DNA of 27,661 nucleotides from Gryganskiella cystojenkinii (Eukaryota; Mortierellomycota; Mortierellomycetes; Mortierellales; Mortierellaceae): contig JAAAIG010000516.1 of the NCBI GenBank assembly GCA_015852425.1, forward strand, positions 1 through 27,661, in the 5' to 3' direction. The translations under genes and the position numbers were made by a program. Of this stretch, positions 19,818-27,661 are shown piece by piece. The notes beneath the pieces were generated by a model. It was given only the letters and a program-made list of their open reading frames with translations, did not search any database and had not been told where the DNA came from. The number at the start of each line of letters is the position of its first letter. Position 1 is the first letter of the stretch.

Positions 19818-21907
19818 ATGGCAAGGCTCACACACGACCTGATGACTTGACATCTTTTCATGGATGCTGTCGCTTGCATTCTGACTGACCATCGACCTAC
19901 TTGCATGTTTTCATTTCTGACAGGAGCTGCTGACGTTCCTCGCCATCTACATCTCCCTCATCCTTCTCTTGGTCTTTGTGCTCCTCTTTGGACCCAGTCC
20001 TCGCTTCAGGTGTGTCTAATGATAACTTCGCAGGCGAAATATACCAACAACCAGCACTTAATTTTTTTTTTTTCTTTTTCTTCTAGAAATGGCATTATCG
20101 GAAAACTACATGTCCTCATTACGGAGACGATTTGGACATATCTCGGGTAAGACTGAGACGCGACAATTACAACAACGGGACGATCACACACGCTCTCGGA
20201 ACAAACATACGTTGATTGACACCGTTTCTCTCGGATCGGGGGTTTTATTATTCCTGCTCTTTATAGAAAGGCCGTAACGAAAATCTGTGGCGAGAGTTCC
20301 CTGTCGAAATTTGGAGGCTGTTGGTCCTATCTGTCTGAGCAAAGGAATCCGTCGTTGCAACTATTATACCTCTTCTTTATCACAGGATGTATTGGCGTAT
20401 TTCTCACTAGTGGCTATGATCTTTTGGCAGAGACCAGCCTCCACTGGTTACATCGCGAGTAAGCCCCTCCCTTCTTTTTTTTTTTTTTTTTTTTGCTGTT
20501 ACTCTGTGTACCTGAGAACTGTACGATAGATTGGCATCAGATGGCTGACTTTTTTTCATTTTTTATGTAGTGTGGTTATTCCCGTGATGATTGTTTTTAC
20601 TTATGTATGCTTTTTCGTTGCATCCTCAGTTGGACCTGGAAAGATTGATGCTCAGAACGTCAAATTGGCATTGGAAACATACCCTTACGATTACTTGCTG
20701 TTCGACCCCAAGATTTGTGGCACCTGCAAGATTCAAAAGTAAGTGAGCAAGTCGAATTCTCACATGATTCTCAGGAACAACCTCAAAAACTTGATTGACC
20801 CATTTTATATATTTGTTTGTCTTTTTTACTTGTGGATTTTAGACCTGCTCGTTCCAAGCATTGTTCGCTCTGCAACATGTGTGTCGCCAGATCTGACCAC
20901 CACTGTAAGGCCCTCGACCACTTTTTTTTTTTTTGTTTCTATTCCCCACCTTATGTTCTGTCGGTCATATCCAAGAGTACCTGGGAAAAGTCTAAGTCCT
21001 TTTGTTCTTTTGGTATTTGCATGTAGGTGGCTGGATCAATCAGTGTGTGGGCCACAACAACCATCGGTACTTTATCCTGTTCTTGTACAGTGCTGTTCAG
21101 GTCTGCTGGTATGGATCCTTCTTGATCTACCACGTCTTTACCTCACGCATGTACAGCTCGCCCATGTTCAAGTTCCTTGTCGCGTCCAAGCAATGGGAAC
21201 AGATGGGTATCTTCAAGTACTACCAACTGTTTGTTGTAAGTTTTACGGTTCCATTAATTAGCAAAAAAAACGCGTTGGTTCTTTCATCCTTGGACTAACT
21301 CTTACTCTCGAAAAACCATTTCTTATTATTTTCTTTTGAATAGTATCAAATGCAATCGGACAAGTCTTTGGGTGCCCTCGCTATCTTTGCATCGCTCGCT
21401 GGTTTGGTGATCTTTATCTTTTTCATCTACAACATCTACCTGATCGCGACTGGTGTGACGACCAACGAGTCCTTCAAGTGGGAAGACATTGGCGAGATGA
21501 TTTACAGACGAGAGTTGGTCGAGGTCTACGAGACGGATGAGAACGGGACGCAAGTTGGACCGACGCAATATGAACAACGGGATCGTCGCCACCCAAGTCA
21601 CCCAAGATATGTCCCACCACCAGTCTCCTCAGACCAAGAACATCATCAACAGCAGCAACAACAACTACAACAACAACAGCAACATTCTCAGCAACGTCCA
21701 AAACAAAGACCAGCTCGACCTACCGTGGATCGAGTTGTGACGAAAATGAAGGAGATTAACAATATTTATGATCGAGGCGTTTGGGAAAATCTCCGGTCGA
21801 TCCTGTTACCACCTTTGCTCGCGTCTTCGCCGTCGGCGTCTGCATCTTCCCGGAGAGCCGGTCTCTCTGTTCAAGATAGAGTGAAGAAGAGCAAGAAGAG
21901 TGCCTAA
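19818..21907 (+). CDS. SWF1: DHHC palmitoyltransferase, SWF1/ZDHHC4-like
   Basis: Eight exons: 19818-19820, 19924-20009, 20087-20146, 20267-20458, 20571-20738, 20843-20904, 21027-21235, 21344-21907; 447 aa. It transfers palmitate to protein cysteines; yeast Swf1 acts at the ER on SNAREs and other proteins with a Cys next to a membrane span. Spans lie at about 4-24, 70-90, 113-135 (approximate), and two after the catalytic domain. The Cys-rich domain reads CGTC, then [13 protein letters not shown], then DHHC (188-191) and [24 protein letters not shown] before it and TTNE, then [10 protein letters not shown] near the end match Swf1 (the PaCCT-like tail IYDKG). The catalytic Cys codon is split by intron 6 (T then GT). 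The region between TTNE and the tail has a Gln-rich insert. The first exon is uncertain: the only frame-keeping way I found to supply a start is ATG 19818-19820 joined by a GC-AG intron (19821-19923). Exons 2-8 are solid. Confidence 0.87.
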
Positions 21908-22296
21908 TTTAAATTGACGATAAGAAAGTGCAGACACAAGAAATGAAGATCAATGTGTGGAGAAAAAATAGCGTCTTTTCTTTGAAATAATCCCTCCACC
22001 ACCTATTCTTGGAGCCCTACTTCTTCTTCTTCGCCCATCATCCCTCCATCCCTCTACCCCTCCACCTTTCCATCCATCCACCCTTCCACCATTCCACCTT
22101 TCCATCCTTCCATCCATCCTTCCATCCATCCTTCCTTTCATCCATCCATCCTTCCATCCGTACAGTCTGTCCTTTTATCGTCTGCTCTCCCCTGTTACTT
22201 GTTCCCTATTCCGTGTTCCCTGCTCCCATCCACATTCTGTAATTCCATCAACACTTCTATACCCTGCCGAAAACTTCCCCTCGATCAACAGCATCC
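21908..22296. other. Spacer between palmitoyltransferase and Mdm1-like genes
   Basis: The spacer holds the 3' flank of the upstream gene and the pyrimidine-rich promoter or leader of the downstream one. The coding strand before 22297 is almost free of G from about 22025 to 22160 because of the CCAT/CCTT repeat listed separately. No other structure is seen. Confidence 0.5.
22030..22160. repeat. Degenerate CCAT/CCTT tetranucleotide repeat
   Basis: Imperfect runs of CCATCCAT, CCTTCCAT and CCACCTTT fill about 130 bases. The register shifts between 4-mer units, so this is a decayed microsatellite. It lies 140-270 bases upstream of the Mdm1-like start codon, in its promoter or 5' leader, and makes that strand strongly pyrimidine-rich. 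Confidence 0.8.
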
Positions 22297-25200
22297 ATGA
22301 CAAAGGAACATACCATCTCACAGGACGAGCAGGAGGGAAATCCACCAGTCGCTGCTGCTGTTGCTGCTGCTGCTACTGCTGTAAGTGACACAGATCACAC
22401 GGCGGCACACAACGAACTTGGAGCAACAGGCCAAACGCAACCAAAAGAGCCCTTCACCCTCTCCTCAATCTCGAAGGGCGATCCAGCGACCACAGCGACA
22501 ATAATAGACTCTACCGCCAGTACCTTCCCCGAGTCCATAGATCTGAAACTTGCTTTGGAATGGCTCAAAAGCAGGACACGAGGAGAACAAGCCCTCCTCT
22601 CCGTAATCGCACTCGTCCTCTCTCAGTACCTCCTTCCGTCCTTGAATTGGGGCGCGATCCTCGCAGGTGTGGTCGGAACCGGTCTTGGTGGATTCGCAGT
22701 CGCTTTTTACCTGCTGGCTGTACCAGAAGACATGCGCCTCAAACGCGCCTCGACCTTGGCAAGGATAGGCAAACGTAATGGTCAACAACTCGACATCATC
22801 GATGGGATCCCATCATGGTCCGACGTGCCTGAAAAGGTATGAGCAATCATTCCGGCCGATATCTTTGCTGTAGCTTAGTAACTATTTGTTGCCATTTTGT
22901 TCCTTGGCTAACCACAACACCGTTTTTTTTTTTTTTTTTTTTTTTTGGTTCGTAAAAGACTGAACATCCATCTTTCGGTATCCACTTGATCGCAGCTAAA
23001 GACGAGAACCATGAAAAAGTCAACATTGCCCCAGATATCGATCCAATGGTCGAGGAAATGATTTCGTTCACACTCAGAGATTTTGTGAACGTGCCTGTGG
23101 GACTCGTCTCTAAGGGACAACATAATATCCCACTAAGGAATTCATTAGTCACCATGGCCATGAACTTGTCCAAGCAATTCTCCAGCGTCCGCTTGCCCGA
23201 GACGGCTCTTTTGGCTGTATTTGGGCTCCAAAACAGTTTCATTGTTCACTTGGTAGGAAATATTGATACACATCAATTACCAGGAAATTTGTAACAAACG
23301 AGAAGACAGCTAATGACTCTCTTTTGTTACTTATTCATAGCGCGCCTATCGAGAGCTTCGTTCTAGTCGACAACCAATTGAGGAATACGTCAAGGAGAAC
23401 GCGAACCCAGACTCGGTGATCGGCCGTTGTTACTACAAGGAGGAACGACTGAAGCAATTCAGGAGCACAGCCAGGGCGGTCTGTCAGTCATTACTGTCCA
23501 AGAATGATCAGCAGTCCGTAGCATTGTTTGCAGTCATGCAGGAGATCATGGCGACACATGTCTTGGAAGCGACCTTAGAGCACCTATGCGACCCTGACTA
23601 CATCAACCTGTCCATCATCGACTATTTTACGGCCGCCCCAGCAGATACCACTTCCACTACAGCCGCTAATGAAGAGAGCAGGGACAATGTCAACGCTTCT
23701 GGTCGTCCTGTTCAAGAGAGTGCTAGAAAGCCTCTGATCGATGCGCCTATCACCAGTCTCGCGGATTCTATTCTTATGAATGCTGCGACGCTCATGGACA
23801 AGTCAAAAACCTTGGAAAAGCAGGCTTCCGATCAGAGTCTTCGAAACAGCAGCGGGATCATTCAAACACCAGTTTCTTCGCCAATCCCTACCCCCAAGGG
23901 GGCGTCGCCAGTATTCGAAGAAGTGCAGCAATTCGATCAACAAACAGCAATCCTTGGATCAAGACGAACGCCGACAGAGTCCGTAACCTTGAAACAGATC
24001 CTCACCCACAAAAATGATCACATGAACGTTTACCACGAGTTTATGGAGTACTTGCAGCTTTGGGATGCAATGGATCTTGTCCAGTTCTGGCTCATGATAG
24101 ATGTCTTTCATCGACAAATCGAACAAGGCACGCTCTCGGACATGGACGATCTTCGTCGGGAGGCTCAAAGTATCCACGAAAGCTTTTGTGGTCCGGACGT
24201 GGATCGGAATGTGACTGGAATCCGGGACGCCAAGAATGGCACGGTCTTGAAAAACTTGAGGAAAAATATCCAATCAAATCCATCATCGTGTCTGCATGAG
24301 GCGCAGGAATGGGCTTTAGGCGTCCTGGACTCGCAGTACTGGGTTCCCTTTGACATAAAGAGAAAATCGTTACCCAAAGTCGGCGGACAATCATTTACGC
24401 ATTTGCCTTCGAGTACTCCCCGGACCGATTCAATTCATAGGCAGGATTCCGATATGCAACAACAACCAAACTCTCCTTCACCCACCATGATCAGCCCTGT
24501 TGGAGTTGAACCTTCCCGTCAACAGCAGCCTTCCCCTGTAGCAGCAGATGGAGCCTCCAGCCCCGAGATCAAGAGACCAGTAGTGGACTCGGTTCATTTG
24601 ACTGATATGGTGAACCGACGGCCAAAGACCTTGATGTCAAACTCGGAGCTCAGCTACATGATCGAGATTCAGACCCAGGGCGGGCAGGGATGGATGGTGA
24701 CGAGATCTTTTCAGCAGCTGGAGCAACTCCAGCTCTCGCTTGTTCAACAGTTCCCGGTCGTTCAGAGGACGGCGTTTCCGCGATGGAGGCTTCAACCTAG
24801 TGACAAGGTCTGCAACGGTCTCCAGGCGTTCTTAAGGTCCATGCTGACGACTTCCGAGGTTGCTGAGTCGGCCAAGTTGAATTGGTTCCTCAGCAAGGAG
24901 TTTGATCAGAACATTGAGGATCCAGCGATCCAAGGATCGACGACCTTAGCAACTTCTACCTCCAACGGTCTTTTGCCTAGCCTCGCGCCCGCAGCGGATC
25001 AGACCAAGGCGTTTGGTGTGGCAGCAGCCCAAGGAGCCAAAACCGCTCTCCGCCAAGCCAGTGAAGCGTCTTTGTCTGCAGGGCGGTTCTTCAAGTCTCT
25101 TGGGAATGTCGGTGCCAGCAGTCCTCAAGTCACAGAAGAAAAGAGTTCAAGAGGATCATTTGAAAGTCTGCGGAGTATCAAGAGTACCAGTAGCACTATG

Positions 25201-26358
25201 ACTCTGTCAGAATCACCACAACCTTCGAATTCGTCGAGGGTTATGGATCATTCAGAGACCCGCCAGTCAAGTTCAAGCGAGTTTACGCACGTCGGCGGCA
25301 ACCTCGTGACCTCTCAAGGATTCTCCAGTAGCCCTCTTAAAATGTCGCAGGATACGTTTGATACCCCTGGGTCGCCGTCGGCAGAGAGACCGTCGGATGT
25401 TGCTTTGTCGACGGTCCCGGAACTCTCGCCCATCGAAGGATATGCAATTTCGATTACAGCCGAGTCATTACCGCTGGCGACCCCCCCTTCATCAGCGGTG
25501 ATGGTACCAGGTTCGGAACCGACGGCGACCATCCGTCAATCGTCCTCCCCGGCGCTCGGCACCGCCACCGCCAACGCCAACGCCAACGCCAACGCCAACG
25601 CCAACGCCAACGCCACTTCCAAGACGACACCTACGTCTGCTCAAGAGACTGTTGCAGCACCACCAAAAACTAAGCTATTGTCTACTGATGAGCTCGATCT
25701 CTTGATCGAGACGTCGTTCACGGTCCTCGAGGATATGATGGACTTTTCTAAAGGTCAGTCAATCCGACGAATGACTTTTGGTGTCCTCCGAGAATTAGTA
25801 CGCAAGTCTTATCGGGTTGCGATCAACCAAAGTTTTTCTGCTTGGGTTGAACAGAGTACAAACCACGAGAAGATTGTCGAGATGGTTCGGTGGATGAAGG
25901 ACGATTTCTTCTGGCCAAATGGGGAATGGCCTGTTGCGCCAGTGACAACGACAACAGAGGAAAACACGCCGTCAAGAGAACCAAAAAAAGATGTGTTGCA
26001 TATTGGAGGCGAACTGTATGAAATTGGGGAGGATGGTATAGCTGTCAAGATCTCGACGACTCCACATTCTGCAACAACATCGGCTCCGGCCCCCGGAAAC
26101 GCTAGTGAGCCCCGCTCGACCACTTCTCCTCCGCCACCTGCGACAACAAGGACATTAGAAGAGCGAGAGGCAACCCGGGACAAAGCACGAGAGCTAGTCA
26201 AGATGATGTTGCCTGGCTCATTGGTGACGGTCCTGGGCAAAGAGGCCGTGATGAGGGGTTTGGTCGATGTGTTTGAGATGTTCCAAATCAAAGAGTTGAA
26301 TCTTGGGCTGGCCCTGAGCGTTCTCGAGATGGCTGTTCGATTGGTCCTGTCCCGATAG
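22297..26358 (+). CDS. MDM1: PXA-RGS-PX-nexin C protein (Mdm1 / SNX13-SNX14-SNX25 type)
   Basis: Three exons: 22297-22836, 22959-23252, 23341-26358, both introns GT-AG and phase 0; 1283 aa. Two adjacent hydrophobic segments (about 98-142) should anchor it in the ER membrane. A PXA domain covers exon 2 and the start of exon 3 (about 181-350). An RGS-like domain lies at about 495-625 (LKQILTHKND, FWLMIDVF), a PX domain at about 713-803 (SELSYMIEI, VTRSFQQLEQL, FPRW), and a nexin C domain at about 1057-1283. Linkers are Ser/Pro-rich. This order defines the SNX-RGS group. Yeast Mdm1 and animal relatives tether the ER to vacuole, lysosome or lipid droplets, so the same job is inferred here. The PX basic motif is degenerate: the second Arg of RRxS is not conserved and no PPxK loop is seen, so PI3P binding may be weak. 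An (Ala-Asn)7 tract lies at 1022-1035. The name follows architecture, not a search. Confidence 0.88.
22923..22946 (+). repeat. 24-base T run in intron 1 of the Mdm1-like gene
   Basis: An uninterrupted run of 24 T lies 12 bases before the acceptor AG at 22957-22958, so it acts as the polypyrimidine tract of this intron. It is the longest homopolymer in the window, and its exact length is vulnerable to sequencing error and strain variation. Confidence 0.9.
25570..25611 (+). repeat. (GCCAAC)7 hexanucleotide repeat encoding Ala-Asn
   Basis: Seven perfect copies of GCCAAC lie in frame in the linker between the PX and nexin C domains of the Mdm1-like protein, giving alternating Ala-Asn. Perfect identity at the DNA level, including the synonymous positions, suggests recent slippage expansion, and length differences between strains are likely. 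Confidence 0.95.
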
Positions 26359-27600
26359 ATAGCCCTGGCTGCCCTCATTCATACCCTTGTACAAATACCT
26401 TAGATAAGCATGGAGATCTGAAATTAATAGAAGTTTCCATGAGGGCTTGCGATGAGTCTAACAACAGCCAATTTTTCAAACGGCTCCACAACCAGTGCTA
26501 ACAGTATATGGGCCGTTCGATGACCACTGTTGACCACAGCTGACGATACGATACTGCCCCTCGTGCCCTTATTCCTTTGCTTTTTTCGGTGATCTCTTGG
26601 ACAGACAACCACACATACTTCACAAGAAAGCTAAAAAAAAAGGATAAAATTATCACTTTCGGCTCAACCATCTTCCCTTGGCATCAGTTATCTTGATGGT
26701 CTTTGAGGGCGCACAGGGAGGCTTGAGAACGGACCTGCCTAAATCGTCCAAATTGGTCCGAGTAAGGCGCTCCATGTTTGCGGCTGGGCTTTGTGTTCAA
26801 CTCGTACAAGATCAAGAATCGCAGTCGTTGTTGTTTGGCCATCGCTGCAGCAAACCATACCCATCATCGTCTCGTTGCCCCCTCATTTTGGCTGCGATAA
26901 GTCCTCACAAGACAAGAAAGCTTCCTGACCCGCCACGAGGCGACCTCTGGCCCTAAAACCACATTTGCTTGACCTGCCACAAGCCTTTCGCCAGAAAGGA
27001 CTCTTTGCTGCCACGCGCAAGAGGAAGCCGTGCAGCTGTTAGCCGTCGAACGGTTCTTTAATGAAAAATGATTTAATGAGTCAACATTATCCCCTATTAT
27101 CGAGCGTTTTGATCGAGATAGAACTGAGAATAAACCGCTACAATTCGGTCCTTGTCTCGGGCACATACGCGCGAGTGGCTTTCTCCTCCCAAAACGGATC
27201 TACCCGTAACCTCATGCGCGTCCGCCTCTCGGAGAGACGCATCCAAGAGGCTTTTTGTTCGCTCGGTGTGTCATCTTACTAGCCGAGGCTCTCGAGTAAG
27301 AAGCACTGTATCTGACTGCACCGATTCTTTCCGTGACGTTTAACGTCGTCCGTCCTTGGTACGCTTTGAGTACTTGCTCGTCCACGATCTTGAAGGTCTT
27401 TTTTCATCTGTAATTACTGCGACGACCGTTTCTGCTAATATCATAACTGCTACGTCCGTGGTCCGTGTAGATTCTCTGAGCGCATGGTCCGATTTTGACA
27501 AGGATAAACGACCAGGTCGGCGGTTAGATTAGTCCAAAAAAATAATAATTGGGAACTGTCTCTGCTCATGGTTAAAAAGTGCCTCGCTGTCTACCGCGAC
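26359..27600. other. Intergenic region between Mdm1-like gene and tRNA
   Basis: About 1.2 kb with no recognisable gene. Short open frames at 26678-26956 (plus) and 26864-27166 (minus) overlap each other and lack familiar features. The first part should hold the 3' untranslated region of the Mdm1-like gene, with the A/T-rich stretch near 26628-26650 as a possible 3' end signal. An imperfect hairpin (GCGT, CTCTC, GAGAG, ACGC) occurs near 27218-27241. I see no transposon ends or repeats. Confidence 0.45.
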
Positions 27601-27606
27601 AAAAAA
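27601..27606 (-). terminator. RNA polymerase III terminator of tRNA-Thr
   Basis: Six A on the plus strand read as T6 on the minus strand, two bases after the discriminator base of the tRNA. A run of this length is the standard Pol III stop signal. Confidence 0.85.
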
Positions 27607-27608
27607 TA

Positions 27609-27661
27609 TGCCCACAGCAGGGATCGAACCTGCTACCTTCTGCTTACTAGGCAGACGCTCT
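27609..27661 (-). tRNA. tRNA-Thr (anticodon AGT), 5' part cut by the window edge
   Basis: Read on the minus strand, the last 53 bases show the 3' two-thirds of a tRNA. They give the 3' end of the D stem (AGAGC), a perfect anticodon stem TCTGC/GCAGA with loop CTAGTAA, a five-base variable region, T stem GCAGG/CCTGC with loop TTCGATC, the acceptor strand TGTGGGC, and discriminator A at 27609. The anticodon AGT (plus-strand ACT at 27646-27648) reads Thr ACU and, after inosine editing, ACC/ACA codons. The B box GGTTCGATCCC is canonical. There is no intron in the visible anticodon loop. The acceptor 5' strand and most of the D arm lie beyond the window. Confidence 0.95.

Noticed and set aside
21950..22141. 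63-codon minus-strand frame rich in MDGRMDGR
   Set aside because: It is simply the translation of the CCAT/CCTT repeat.
26678..27166. Short overlapping frames on both strands after the Mdm1-like gene
   Set aside because: Mutually overlapping on opposite strands and without any recognisable feature.
1..27661. Transposon, viral insertion, CRISPR array or biosynthetic cluster
   Set aside because: No transposase, integrase, reverse transcriptase, terminal repeats or spaced direct repeats were seen; the genes are ordinary, functionally unrelated fungal genes.

Overview
This is a eukaryotic window, almost certainly fungal nuclear DNA. Protein-coding genes are split by short spliceosomal introns (88-284 nt, mostly 88-130). 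Starts are often preceded by pyrimidine-rich tracts, and homopolymer A/T runs are common. The gene set, intron sizes and a Na+/K+-type P2C ATPase together suggest an early-diverging fungus, most likely Mortierellomycota (Mortierella-like). That placement is inferred from style and content, not computed.

Layout. 1-1587: no confident gene; one weak candidate 32-residue spliced ORF (368-582) and the promoter of the next gene. 1588-5343 (+): four-exon P2C cation-transporting ATPase. 5396-6988 (-): two-exon type II membrane GT11-like fucosyltransferase, tail-to-tail with the ATPase. 6989-7621: spacer with a 58-bp tandem repeat (3 copies). 7622-12857 (-): three-exon, 1595-residue RhoGAP protein with a very long disordered tail. 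12858-16926: about 4 kb with no recognisable gene, holding the RhoGAP promoter, a degenerate GTTAGTC/GGTCAGT repeat field and the next promoter. 16927-17943 (+): five-exon small four-pass membrane protein. 18150-19407 (-): two-exon quinone oxidoreductase with a probable mitochondrial presequence. 19408-19817: shared divergent promoter. 19818-21907 (+): eight-exon DHHC palmitoyltransferase of the SWF1/ZDHHC4 type. 22297-26358 (+): three-exon PXA-RGS-PX-nexin C protein (Mdm1/SNX13-14-25 type). 26359-27608: no gene seen. 27609 to the window edge (-): 3' part of a tRNA-Thr(AGT).

The genes are unrelated housekeeping, membrane and trafficking functions: ion transport, glycosylation, Rho signalling, redox, palmitoylation, and organelle tethering. 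There is no sign of a biosynthetic cluster, transposon, virus or prokaryotic-type defence system. The most notable points are altered cation-site residues in the P2C ATPase, two inferred GC-AG introns (one in the RhoGAP arginine-finger loop, one directly after the proposed start codon of the palmitoyltransferase), a short tandem repeat carrying AGGGG elements upstream of the fucosyltransferase, and the repeat-bearing 4-kb gap.

All gene models were spliced by eye from frame continuity, splice consensus and family similarity. No database search was possible.
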